Source: Sphingobium phenoxybenzoativorans (GTDB lineage Bacteria > Pseudomonadota > Alphaproteobacteria > Sphingomonadales > Sphingomonadaceae). Taken from it: 61,297 nucleotides of DNA. How positions within the stretch are numbered: the first letter of the stretch is position 1; every line of letters starts with the position of its first letter. The notes under the pieces are model-generated. The model did no database searches. It had not been told where the DNA came from and worked only from the letters and a program-made list of their open reading frames with translations. Below are positions 10,032-18,382 of this stretch, piece by piece. Position numbers and translations under genes: made by a program. The stretch lies in contig NZ_MINO01000021.1 of the NCBI RefSeq assembly GCF_001757355.1, forward strand, positions 1 to 61,297. The letters run 5' to 3'.

Positions 10032-10529
10032 CTATTTTCCGGCCTTCAGCATCTTTTCGATGTCCAGGATCTTCGGGACGGCCCGCACCGCCTCCCGCAG
10101 CTTCGCGTAGCGCGCATCGAAACAGCCGGAATAGAAATCCAGCTCCGTCTTGTCCTGTCCGGCGCGGGTCCACACAATCTCGTAACCGGGCATGTCCGTC
10201 GCGGCGCGCTGGCAATTCTCGCCCTGCGCGATCCGCTTCTGCTTGCCGGTCAGCGGCCGGAAAGGCGCAAAGGCGTCACGCAGGCGCTTATATTGCAGCG
10301 GGGTGACGGCGAAACGGGTCTCGCCCGGAACGGAGGTATTCCTCTGCGGGATCAGCACGCCCGACCCGTTGGGGTTCACCGTGACGCTGTAAACCGGGCA
10401 GACGCCAAAGCAGGGACCGGCGGAAAACCGGATGGTGTCCGCCTTCGCGACCGGCTTATCGGCCTTCGGCGCGGTCGCGCATCCCGAAAGGATCAGCATA
10501 GCCAAACCCGCCGCCATCATTTTTGTCAT
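10032..10529 (-). CDS. DUF6438-type lipoprotein
   Basis: The 165-residue lipoprotein starts MTKMMAAGLAMLILSGCATAP with a clear lipobox (LSGC). The motif GPCFGVCPVYSVTV matches DUF6438, a small secreted domain with paired cysteines. ATG 10529 is preferred because AGGAGATC precedes it. The longer reading would place charged residues before the signal peptide. Its role is unknown. It faces rph across 173 bases. Confidence 0.75.
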   Translation of the reverse strand: MTKMMAAGLAMLILSGCATAPKADKPVAKADTIRFSAGPCFGVCPVYSVTVNPNGSGVLIPQRNTSVPGETRFAVTPLQYKRLRDAFAPFRPLTGKQKRIAQGENCQRAATDMPGYEIVWTRAGQDKTELDFYSGCFDARYAKLREAVRAVPKILDIEKMLKAGK

Positions 10530-10702
10530 GCTGATCTCCTGCTCCACCCGCCTTGTCCGGCGCGGCCCCTGTATCAAGCCTTAACTCGACGGGCCTTAGC
10601 TCATCGGCCCTCTACTTCCTTCGCCGCCTTTTTCTCAAGGCCCACTGGCAAGACGCCACTGACGGCGCTAAGCCCCCGCCAGTTTAACTGGAGTAAATAT
10701 CT

Positions 10703-11419
10703 ATGCGCCCATCCGGCCGCGCCCCCGACCAAATGCGCACCATCCATATGGAGCCTGATTTCACTGTCCATGCGGAGGGCTGCTGCCTCGTCAGCTTCGG
10801 CCAGACGCGCGTGCTCGTCACTGCCTCGGTCGAGGAGCGGGTGCCGCCCTTCATGCGCGGCAAGGGCGAAGGCTGGGTCACGGCGGAATATGGCATGCTG
10901 CCCCGCGCCACCCACACCCGCGGCCAGCGCGAGGCGGCCAAGGGCAAGCAGTCCGGCCGCACCCAGGAAATCCAGCGCCTCATCGGCCGCTCCCTGCGCT
11001 CGGTCATGGACATGAAGAAGCTGGGCGAGCGTCAGATCACCCTCGACTGCGACGTTATCCAGGCCGATGGCGGCACCCGCACCGCGTCGATTTCCGGCGC
11101 ATGGGTCGCGATGCGCATCGCCGTCGACAAGCTGCTCGCCTCCGGCGCGATCAAGGAGGACCCGATCCTGCAGAAGGTCGCGGCGATCAGTTGCGGCATC
11201 TACAAGGGCACGCCCGTCCTCGACCTCGACTATGACGAGGATTCGAATGCGGAGGCCGACGCCAACCTGATCCTGACCGGCGACGGCAAGTTCGCCGAGG
11301 TTCAGGCGACCGCCGAAGGCGCGACATTCGACGAGGAGGAACTTCTCCGCCTCCTGCGCCTTGCCCGTATCGGCTGCACCCAGATTTTCGCGGCGCAGGA
11401 CAAGGCGACGGGACGTTAG
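10703..11419 (+). CDS. rph: Ribonuclease PH
   Basis: The 238-residue 3'-5' phosphorolytic exoribonuclease trims tRNA precursors. Family segments are present: [12 protein letters not shown] at the start, [27 protein letters not shown], and the phosphate-site [20 protein letters not shown] lies upstream of ATG 10703. Its position upstream of rdgB and hemW is common in alphaproteobacteria. Confidence 0.97.
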   Translation: MRPSGRAPDQMRTIHMEPDFTVHAEGCCLVSFGQTRVLVTASVEERVPPFMRGKGEGWVTAEYGMLPRATHTRGQREAAKGKQSGRTQEIQRLIGRSLRSVMDMKKLGERQITLDCDVIQADGGTRTASISGAWVAMRIAVDKLLASGAIKEDPILQKVAAISCGIYKGTPVLDLDYDEDSNAEADANLILTGDGKFAEVQATAEGATFDEEELLRLLRLARIGCTQIFAAQDKATGR

Positions 11420-11441
11420 TCGGCGGCCATCGTCAAATATA

Positions 11442-11517
11442 GGGCTCCTGCGAAAGCAGGAGCCCAGGGTCATCGGCAGTGATTGCGCACTCTAGGCCCC
11501 TGCGTTCGCAGGAGCAC
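11442..11517. repeat. Two CTCCTGC hairpins between rph and rdgB
   Basis: GGGCTCCTGC (11442-11451) and GCAGGAGCCC (11456-11465) make a perfect 10-bp stem with a GAAA tetraloop. A second, imperfect hairpin with the same core lies at 11493-11517. They look like two copies of a dispersed intergenic palindrome. The first, 22 bases past the rph stop, could end or stabilise that transcript. Confidence 0.75.
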
Positions 11518-11538
11518 AACAAGGGTAGGATAACAAAC

Positions 11539-12168
11539 ATGACAGACAATGCCGGTAACGAGCAGGCAATCCGCAAGCTGAAGCCCGGCAAGCTGGTCAT
11601 CGCCAGTCACAATGCCGGCAAGGTGCGGGAGATACAGGCGCTGCTCGGCCCCTATGGGATAGAGCCGGTGTCCGCCGCCGCGCTTGACCTGCCCGAACCG
11701 GAAGAAACCGGCACGACCTTCGTCGCCAATGCGGAGTTGAAGGCGATGCAGGCCGCCGATCTGTCCGGCCTGCCCGCTCTCGCCGACGACAGCGGGCTAT
11801 GCGTTGAGGCATTGGGCGGCGATCCCGGCATCTTCTCCGCCCGCTGGGCCGGGCCGGACAAGGATTTCGGCCTTGCCATGCGTCTGGTTCATGAAGCAGT
11901 GGAGGCGAAGGGACCGGATGCCGGGCATGACGCCCATTTCGTCTGCGCCCTCGCCCTTGCCTGGCCGGACGGCCATGTCGAGGTGTTCGAGGGCCGGGTC
12001 GACGGCACGCTCGTCTGGCCCCCGCGCGGTGACAAGGGCTTCGGTTATGATCCCATATTCCAGCCCATCGGCCATGACATCAGCTTCGGCGAGATGGACC
12101 CGGACGCCAAGCACGCCATGAGCCATCGCGCCGACGCCTTCGCCAAGCTGGTCGCGGCGGCATTTTAG
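11539..12168 (+). CDS. rdgB: dITP/XTP pyrophosphatase (HAM1/RdgB family)
   Basis: This 209-residue house-cleaning nucleotidase removes dITP, XTP and related purine triphosphates. [10 protein letters not shown] near the N-terminus, [38 protein letters not shown] and [10 protein letters not shown] are diagnostic. I chose ATG 11539 because AAGGGTAGGA precedes it, rather than the ATG at 11479 inside the repeat region. Confidence 0.96.
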   Translation: MTDNAGNEQAIRKLKPGKLVIASHNAGKVREIQALLGPYGIEPVSAAALDLPEPEETGTTFVANAELKAMQAADLSGLPALADDSGLCVEALGGDPGIFSARWAGPDKDFGLAMRLVHEAVEAKGPDAGHDAHFVCALALAWPDGHVEVFEGRVDGTLVWPPRGDKGFGYDPIFQPIGHDISFGEMDPDAKHAMSHRADAFAKLVAAAF

Positions 12169-12220
12169 CGCGGAGCCTATAAAGCCAATCCACCCGGCCT
12201 CCAATTCAGGCGGAGCGAGG

Positions 12221-12252
12221 CAGGACCCTTAGACTTCGCCCAGGGCGAACGA
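12221..12252. repeat. Decayed copy of the dispersed palindrome
   Basis: This stretch matches the right arm of the 446-532 element (CTTCG...CAGGGCGAACG) with several substitutions, and no partner arm is present. It appears to be a degraded remnant. Confidence 0.45.
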
Positions 12253-12273
12253 TTGGATTTGGGGCGCGCCGTC

Positions 12274-12876
12274 CTAGGGCTTCCCGGCCGTGGCGTTCTG
12301 GCCAAAGACATTGCCCGGCGGTGAATAGCGGCAGACCAGATAATCATCATCGCCATTGGAGGCGAGGCCGCAGCCCACCGCCGTCGTGCTGCGCCAGATC
12401 ACCTGCGTATAATGCCCCACGTCGCGCCAGTCGCCGGTCGAGCTGATGTCCGGCAACACGGCGCGGGGGCGGTAATAGCGCTTCTCATTCACCCAGCTCG
12501 CCGCCATCTCGGCATAGGTGAAGCCGCCTTGGGACCCCATCCACAGATTCTCGCCCTGCGGCTTCGACCGCTGCGCCTTGCTGCTATGCTTGAACGTCCG
12601 GCTCCGCGCCAGCACGCGGGCATAGGCGCCCGCTTCGTTCGCCAACGCCTGATCCCAGACAAGCGGCGGCACGTCCGCCGCCGCCCGCGCCCGGTTGTGG
12701 GCCGTCAGCATATGATATTTCAACAATCCCTCGCCGCGCGGCTGCGGCTTGTCCGGATTGTACCAGCGGTCCCGGACATCGCGCTGCAAATCCGTCTGCG
12801 CCTGCGCGGGAAAAACGGCGAGCGCCAAGAATGTTGGCCAATATTTCGAAATGCGCTTAAGGAATCCGCCCGTCAT
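12274..12876 (-). CDS. Secreted CAP-domain (SCP-like) protein
   Basis: The 200-residue protein has an N-terminal signal (FLALAVFPAQAQ) and a CAP fold. The histidine/glutamate cavity residues lie in HNRARA, the GENLW loop, and GHYTQVIWRST, followed by CRYSPPGN. Bacterial CAP proteins are extracellular or periplasmic. Some are proteases or bind lipids, most are uncharacterised. Its start shares four bases (CATG, 12874-12877) with the divergent hemW start. Confidence 0.85.
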   Translation of the reverse strand: MTGGFLKRISKYWPTFLALAVFPAQAQTDLQRDVRDRWYNPDKPQPRGEGLLKYHMLTAHNRARAAADVPPLVWDQALANEAGAYARVLARSRTFKHSSKAQRSKPQGENLWMGSQGGFTYAEMAASWVNEKRYYRPRAVLPDISSTGDWRDVGHYTQVIWRSTTAVGCGLASNGDDDYLVCRYSPPGNVFGQNATAGKP

Positions 12877-14080
12877 GGCCGAAGCCCCTACCCTAGCCCC
12901 GATGAACAGCGGCCGAACCGCAGCGCCTTTAGCGCTCTATATTCATTGGCCTTTCTGCGTCTCCAAATGCCCCTATTGCGACTTCAACAGCCATGTGCGC
13001 GACAGTGTGGACCAGGCGGCATGGCAAAGCGCCCTGCTGGCGGACATGGCGCATGAGGCCGCGCTCACGCCGGGCCGCCGCTTGTCCTCGATCTTCTTCG
13101 GCGGCGGCACGCCCTCGCTCATGCCCCCGCAAACGGCCGCCGCGCTTATCCAGGCGGCGGAACGGCACTGGGGTTTCGCGCCGGACATAGAGATCACGCT
13201 GGAGGCCAATCCAAGCTCGGTCGAGGCGGCGCGTTTCGCTGATCTGGCGTCCGCGGGCGTCAATCGCGTGTCGCTCGGCCTGCAGGCGCTGGATAATCAG
13301 GCGCTACGCTTTCTCGGCCGCACCCATGACGTGGAGGAGGCCCTTGCCGCGCTCGATCTGGCGCAGGCGACGTTCGGCCGCGTCACCTTCGACCTGATCT
13401 ATGCCCGCCCCGGCCAGAGCGAAGCCGAGTGGGCGGCGGAGCTGGCGCGCGCTCTCGGTTTCGGCACCGGCCACCTCTCGCTCTATCAACTGACCATAGA
13501 GCCGGGCACCCGTTTCGAAACCATGGTGCGCCGGAAAGACTTCATCCCGGCGGACCCTGATCATGCCGCGACGCTGTTTGAACTGACCCAGGCCATGATG
13601 GAGGGCGCTGGCCTGCCCGCCTATGAAATCAGCAACCACGCGCGCGCCGGGCAGGAAAGCCGTCACAACCTCACCTATTGGCGATATGGCGACTATGTGG
13701 GGATAGGCCCCGGCGCGCACGGCCGCCGTGATGCAATGGCCGCCCTGCGCCACCGCAAGCCGGAAAACTGGATCGATGCCGTTGCCCGCAACGGTCACGG
13801 ACTAAAAAGCGAGGAGTCGCTGTCCGCCTCCGACCGCGCTGCCGAAGCGCTGCTGATGGGACTGCGCCTGCGCGAAGGAGTCGATCTGGAAAAAATCGGC
13901 GAACAAACCGGAATGACGAAGGCGCAGCTTGTCGATGTGCAGGCGATCGGCCAGTTAGGCGCGCTGGGCCTGCTGAAAGACGATGGCGGCCGCCTGCGCG
14001 TCACCTCCGCCGGGATGCTCCTGCTGGACGCCATCCTGCCGGAGATCGTTGTGGCGGACGGCCGGTCTACAGGTGCATGA
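12875..14080 (+). CDS. hemW: HemW-family radical SAM protein
   Basis: The 401-residue protein has CVSKCPYC (Cys 28, 32, 35), the CxxxCxxC that binds the [4Fe-4S] cluster. The FFGGGTPSLM segment follows, and a HemN C-terminal domain with YEISNHARAGQESRHN completes the HemW pattern. HemW is a haem chaperone related to coproporphyrinogen oxidase. I chose ATG 12875, with AAGGAA upstream, over ATG 12902. The rdgB-hemW order is common in this group. Its 3' end overlaps the converging SDR gene by 14 bases. Confidence 0.92.
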   Translation: MAEAPTLAPMNSGRTAAPLALYIHWPFCVSKCPYCDFNSHVRDSVDQAAWQSALLADMAHEAALTPGRRLSSIFFGGGTPSLMPPQTAAALIQAAERHWGFAPDIEITLEANPSSVEAARFADLASAGVNRVSLGLQALDNQALRFLGRTHDVEEALAALDLAQATFGRVTFDLIYARPGQSEAEWAAELARALGFGTGHLSLYQLTIEPGTRFETMVRRKDFIPADPDHAATLFELTQAMMEGAGLPAYEISNHARAGQESRHNLTYWRYGDYVGIGPGAHGRRDAMAALRHRKPENWIDAVARNGHGLKSEESLSASDRAAEALLMGLRLREGVDLEKIGEQTGMTKAQLVDVQAIGQLGALGLLKDDGGRLRVTSAGMLLLDAILPEIVVADGRSTGA

Positions 14081-14912
14081 AGTCCCGCGTATAGCTCTGC
14101 ATATGGGCGCCGCCGTCCACATACAGCACCTGCCCCGTCACTGCTGTCGCATTGGCCAGATACAGCACGGCCTCCGCAATCTGCTCCGCCAGCGGCAGGC
14201 GGCCAAGCGGCATGGCCTTCGCCAGATCCTGCATCTGATCGTCCGAATAATCGGGCGTCGCGATCGTCAGGCCGGGGGCCACCCCGTTGACGCGGATTTG
14301 CGGGGCAAGTTCCCGCGCGGCCACCTGCGTCAGTCCGGCCAGCGCCATCTTGGACAGCGTATAGGATAGCTGGTCGCCATGCGGCTGCGCGATCCGCTGA
14401 TCCAGGATGTTGACGATGCAGCGATCCGTCGGCCCGGCGGGCACCATGGCGAACGCCTTGGTCAGCAGCGTCGGTGCGGCGCAATTCACGGCATAATGCT
14501 GCATCAGCGTGTCGGGCGTGACATTTTCCAGCCTGTCCTGCCCGAAGATCGCGGCGCTGTTGACCAGCAGGTCCGGCGGGCGGCCAAAGGCCGAGGACAC
14601 GTTGGCGATCAGTTCGTCGGCCGCCTCCAGATTGGTGAAATCCGCGACAAAGCCCTGCCAGGCCGTGTTGTTCTCCTCAAACAACTGCGCCATTCCGCCA
14701 TCCAGCAGCGTGTCGTGGCTGCCATGGATGGCAAGGGTGAAGCCGGCCTTCGCAAGAGCGGCGGCAATGATGCCGCCCAGCCGCCTGTGCCCTCCGGTGA
14801 TCAGCGCCAAACGCCTTCCCGAAACCGGCAGACCGGAAGTCACCTCCTGCGCGGCTGGCGCACGGAGCGGACGATATGTGCCCCCATCTTCACTCACGCG
14901 CCGCTCATACAC
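14067..14912 (-). CDS. SDR oxidoreductase, pteridine-reductase/FolM-like
   Basis: The 281-residue protein has a Rossmann start ALITGGHRRLGG (the TGxxRRxG form seen in pteridine reductases), VNSAAIF, a YTLSK active-site pair and VNGVAPG. It starts with GTG 8 bases inside the end of folE, so it is coupled to it. FolM-like enzymes reduce dihydromonapterin or dihydrofolate. Its neighbour makes the pterin precursor, so a pterin-reductase role is likely but not proven. It could be an unrelated SDR. Residues 1-30 are an unusual extension. Confidence 0.75.
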   Translation of the reverse strand: MYERRVSEDGGTYRPLRAPAAQEVTSGLPVSGRRLALITGGHRRLGGIIAAALAKAGFTLAIHGSHDTLLDGGMAQLFEENNTAWQGFVADFTNLEAADELIANVSSAFGRPPDLLVNSAAIFGQDRLENVTPDTLMQHYAVNCAAPTLLTKAFAMVPAGPTDRCIVNILDQRIAQPHGDQLSYTLSKMALAGLTQVAARELAPQIRVNGVAPGLTIATPDYSDDQMQDLAKAMPLGRLPLAEQIAEAVLYLANATAVTGQVLYVDGGAHMQSYTRDFMHL

Positions 14913-15519
14913 CCATCAGTTTGAGAACTTCCTTCCGGCTTTTCTCGTCATCCCGGAACGCGCCCATCATCCGGCTGGTCTTCATGATGACGCCTGGCGT
15001 ACGCACGCCGCGCCCCGTCATGCAGCCATGGGTCGCCTCTATGACCACCGCCACCCCTTGTGGCTTCAGATTTTCCCAGATGCAATCGGCAACCTCGGCC
15101 GTCAGCCGTTCCTGGACCTGCAACCGCTGGGCGAAGGCGTGCAGCACGCGCGCCAGCTTGGAAATCCCGACCACATAATCGCCGGGCAGATAGGCGATAT
15201 GGGCGTGGCCGGTGATCGGCGCCATATGATGCTCGCAGTGCGACTGGAACGGGATGTCCTTCAGCAGCACGATCTCGTCATAGCCGCCCACTTCGTGGAA
15301 GATGCGGGACAGATGATAAGCGGGGTCCTCGGCATAGCCCCGGCAATATTCCTTCCACGCCCGCGCAACCCGCTTCGGCGTGTCGATCAGCCCTTCCCTG
15401 CTGGGGTCGTCGCCGGACCAGCGGATCAGGGTGCGGATGGCTTCCGCAACATCGTCGGGCACCGCCATCTTTTCCGGTGAAGAAACCTGACTGCCGTCTC
15501 CCAAGGCCGGATCACTCAA
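14905..15519 (-). CDS. folE: GTP cyclohydrolase I
   Basis: The 204-residue enzyme converts GTP to dihydroneopterin triphosphate, the first step of folate and pterin synthesis. PFQSHCEHHMAPITGHAHI and THGCMTGRGV hold the zinc Cys/His ligands and catalytic residues. The start is probably TTG 15519, with AGAGGATG upstream. ATG 15468 is an alternative with a closely spaced GGAAAAG. It overlaps the SDR gene downstream. Confidence 0.95.
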   Translation of the reverse strand: MSDPALGDGSQVSSPEKMAVPDDVAEAIRTLIRWSGDDPSREGLIDTPKRVARAWKEYCRGYAEDPAYHLSRIFHEVGGYDEIVLLKDIPFQSHCEHHMAPITGHAHIAYLPGDYVVGISKLARVLHAFAQRLQVQERLTAEVADCIWENLKPQGVAVVIEATHGCMTGRGVRTPGVIMKTSRMMGAFRDDEKSRKEVLKLMGV

Positions 15520-15652
15520 TAGCTCATCCTCTTTTTACCGTTTCCCGGCCCATATGGGGTGCAAAACCGGCAATAGCCAGTGCGTGGCGGGCATAACAGC
15601 TATGAAAGACGCCTGATTACAAATCAGCGGAACGCAATCTGTCCGGTATGCG

Positions 15653-16894
15653 TCAGGGCAATTTTCCCGCAGCATCGAATGCGAAGGTCAGCGAAACATT
15701 GGGGGCCAGCCCCCCGCTGCTGTCACCATTGCCGACGCCGAACGCAGCCCGCGCGATCGTTCCCGTCCCCTCGACTTTGCGTTTCAGCCCGGTTCCTGAG
15801 AGGGTGAAGCGTATCGCCTGCGGCTTGGACACGCCCTTCAGAGTCAGGGTTCCCTTCGCACGATAGCTATTGGCTCCCGTCTTCTCCGCGCCCTTGGCCA
15901 CGAACTTGGCTCTTGGGTGCGCCGCGACGCCGAAAAATTCGTCACCCGCCAGCATGCTCGTCTGCGTCGGGTCTCCGACGCTGGCGCTCGCCAGGTCGAT
16001 ATCGACCGAGATGGAGGCCGTTTCGGGATGGTCAGGGTCCATCACTATGTCGGCGGTCCAGCGTGAAAAGCCTCCGGCTATGGTATCGCTGTCATTGGTC
16101 ACGGAGAAACCGATCTTGCCGCCCGGCTGGACAGTCCATACCGGTGGCGGTCCCGCGGGCGCTTCCTCCGCGGCTTGGGCGGCATTGTCCGCCACGGCTT
16201 CGACAATATTGCCCGCAGCCGCGTCAGAGGCATTGGCCTCCGCCATATCCACCGCCTCGGCGGCATTGTCCGCCACGGCTGCGGGGGCGGATGCCGCCAC
16301 GCCCTTCGGCAAAATCGCTTTACCCAGGAACAGCCCCGCCGGGATCGCCGCGATCAGCGCCAGCATCATGCCCAGCGATCGCGCAGGCACCATCCGGTAG
16401 ATAAGGCCATCCCGCATCAGCACATGATGCCGCAGCGCGCCCGCCACATGCAGCAGGAACAGGGCAATGCCGATCCAGGCGATCAGTCCATGCGCATTCT
16501 CCGCAGCCTCATGCACGCCATGCGGCAGCGGCAGGTGCGGCAAGGGGATAGTGCCGAATATCAGCGTCGGCACCGTCACCTTGGCGGTGGACACCAGCGC
16601 CCATCCCGTCAGCGGACCGCCCAGCATAAAAACATACAGGCCCAGATGCACAGCCTTGGCGAGAGCGCCGGTCAGGCCGCCTTCCATCGGCGCGGGCCTC
16701 GGCTTCCAATATCGCACCGCGATGCGCGCCAGCGTCAGGACCAGGATGCTGATGCCGATCGACTTGTGCAACTGAAACGCAGCGAAACCCCGCGCGCCCG
16801 CTTCCTCAAGGCCCCAACCCAGGGATATCTGGAACGCAAGCAAAGCCGCGATCGTCCAGTGCAGGATAATGGCGATCCGGCTATATCTTTCCAT
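15653..16894 (-). CDS. Cytochrome b561-YceI fusion protein
   Basis: The 413-residue protein combines two domains. Residues 1-200 are a four-helix cytochrome b561 of prokaryotic type, with haem-ligand histidines in ILHWTIA, LHKSIGIS and HHVL. Residues 205-250 form an Ala/Glu/Asp-rich linker. The rest is a YceI domain (ISVDIDLASASV, GDEFFGVAAHPRAKF), a beta-barrel that binds isoprenoid or quinone-like lipids. The fusion suggests electron exchange between membrane b haem and a periplasmic lipid ligand. Its start is divergent from the thiolase gene. Confidence 0.9.
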   Translation of the reverse strand: MERYSRIAIILHWTIAALLAFQISLGWGLEEAGARGFAAFQLHKSIGISILVLTLARIAVRYWKPRPAPMEGGLTGALAKAVHLGLYVFMLGGPLTGWALVSTAKVTVPTLIFGTIPLPHLPLPHGVHEAAENAHGLIAWIGIALFLLHVAGALRHHVLMRDGLIYRMVPARSLGMMLALIAAIPAGLFLGKAILPKGVAASAPAAVADNAAEAVDMAEANASDAAAGNIVEAVADNAAQAAEEAPAGPPPVWTVQPGGKIGFSVTNDSDTIAGGFSRWTADIVMDPDHPETASISVDIDLASASVGDPTQTSMLAGDEFFGVAAHPRAKFVAKGAEKTGANSYRAKGTLTLKGVSKPQAIRFTLSGTGLKRKVEGTGTIARAAFGVGNGDSSGGLAPNVSLTFAFDAAGKLP

Positions 16895-16987
16895 GCTGCG
16901 TCCCCGATGCTGTTTCGGTGGCGACTCCTAGCGGCTGGGCTTCGCCTTGAACAGCATGAGCAAGGGAAACACAGCGTTCGCGCATTC

Positions 16988-17004
16988 GCAAAAAATATTT
17001 TTGC
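16988..17004. promoter_or_regulatory. AT-rich dyad in the b561/thiolase gap
   Basis: GCAAAAA (16988-16994) and TTTTTGC (16998-17004) are perfect inverted repeats with a 3-base spacer. They lie in the 276-base divergent gap, about 165 bases before the thiolase start and 94 from the cytochrome start. The low-GC block is unusual here and could be an operator for either operon. No binding protein is identified. Confidence 0.4.
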
Positions 17005-17170
17005 AAAATAGCGTCAGCCGCTGTCGCTACGGCAACGCCTGCCTCGCGCGCATCCCGCCTTGTTTGCCGGGCTGCGGCCTTTGCGCGCCCTCTTGCACTT
17101 TCGTCCCGCCCGCGCACATTGGCCGCAGACGCGCTGCTTTCGCCAGGGCGCGAAATGGAGAGACCAGGCC

Positions 17171-18379
17171 ATGGAAGCCTTCATCTACGACGCCGTTCGC
17201 ACGCCCCGTGGGCGGGGCAAGAAGGACGGTTCGCTGCACGACATCACCCCGATCCAGCTTGCGACGCAGATGCTGGAAGCCGTGCGAGACCGCACCGCCA
17301 TCGACACCGCCGATGTGGACGATGTGATATTGGGCTGCGTGACGCCCGTCGGCGAACAGGGCGCAGTCATTGGTCGCGCGGCTGTGCTGAATGCCGACTA
17401 TGCCGAAACCACGGCAGGCATGCAGATCAACCGCTTCTGCGCGTCGGGGCTGGAGGCCGTGAACCTCGCCGCGGCCAAGGTCATCTCCGGCGAAGCGGAT
17501 TTCGCCATTGGCGGCGGCGTGGAATCGATGAGCCGCGTGCCCATGGGGTCGGACGGCGGCGCGCTGGCCATGGACCCCGCCGTCAACTGGAAAACCTATT
17601 TCGCGCCCCAGGGCATCGGCGCGGACCTGATCGCCACCAAGTTCGGCTTTTCCCGCACGGACGTCGACGCATATTCGGTCGAAAGCCAGAAGCGCGCCGC
17701 TCATGCCTGGAAGGAGGGGCGCTTCGCCCGCTCGGTCGTCCCGGTGAAGGACGTCATCGGCCTCGTCGCGCTCGACCATGACGAACATATGCGCCCGGAC
17801 GCGGACATGCAGTCGCTTGCCTCGCTGAAACCGGCATTCACCGCGCTTGGCGAGGATATGCCGGGCTTCGATGCGGTGGCCCTGCTGAAATATCCGGAAA
17901 TCGAGCGGATCAACCATGTCCATCATGCGGGCAACAGCTCCGGCATCGTCGATGGCGCCGCCGCCATCCTCATCGGCAACAAGGCGATGGGTGAGAAATA
18001 TGGCCTGAAACCCCGCGCCCGGATCAAGGCGATGGCCTCGATCGGGTCGGAACCGACCATCATGCTGACCGGCCCGGAGTTCGTCGCAGGCAAGCTGCTC
18101 AAGAAATCCGGCATGAGCAAGACCGACATCGACCTGTGGGAATTGAACGAGGCATTCGCCGCCGTCGTCCTGCGCTATATGCAGGCGCTCGACCTCAACC
18201 ATGCGGACGTCAACGTGAATGGCGGCGCGATCGCGATGGGGCATCCGCTCGGCGCGACCGGCGCGATGATCCTGGGCATCGCGCTTGAGGAACTGGAACG
18301 CAGCGGCAAGGGCACCGCCCTCGTCAATCTGTGCATCGGCGCGGGCATGGGCACCGGCGCGATTATCGAGAGGGTTTGA
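17171..18379 (+). CDS. Acetyl-CoA acyltransferase (thiolase)
   Basis: This 402-residue thiolase catalyses the final, thiolytic step of beta-oxidation. The nucleophilic cysteine is Cys 90 ([12 protein letters not shown]). [16 protein letters not shown] carries the catalytic histidine and CIGAGMGTG the second cysteine. I chose ATG 17171. It is followed 3 bases later by the multifunctional FadB/J-like gene, a classic fatty acid oxidation complex pair. Confidence 0.93.
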   Translation: MEAFIYDAVRTPRGRGKKDGSLHDITPIQLATQMLEAVRDRTAIDTADVDDVILGCVTPVGEQGAVIGRAAVLNADYAETTAGMQINRFCASGLEAVNLAAAKVISGEADFAIGGGVESMSRVPMGSDGGALAMDPAVNWKTYFAPQGIGADLIATKFGFSRTDVDAYSVESQKRAAHAWKEGRFARSVVPVKDVIGLVALDHDEHMRPDADMQSLASLKPAFTALGEDMPGFDAVALLKYPEIERINHVHHAGNSSGIVDGAAAILIGNKAMGEKYGLKPRARIKAMASIGSEPTIMLTGPEFVAGKLLKKSGMSKTDIDLWELNEAFAAVVLRYMQALDLNHADVNVNGGAIAMGHPLGATGAMILGIALEELERSGKGTALVNLCIGAGMGTGAIIERV

Positions 18380-18382
18380 GCC

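Noticed and set aside
8706..10702. Possible CIRCE element near hrcA or rph
   Set aside because: No copy of the 9-bp inverted repeat TTAGCACTC-N9-GAGTGCTAA could be found here or near dnaK.
15595..15650. A tRNA-Thr-like anticodon arm (GATTTGTAATC on the minus strand) between folE and the b561 fusion
   Set aside because: No acceptor, D or T arm can be folded around it, so there is only a simple hairpin and no complete tRNA.
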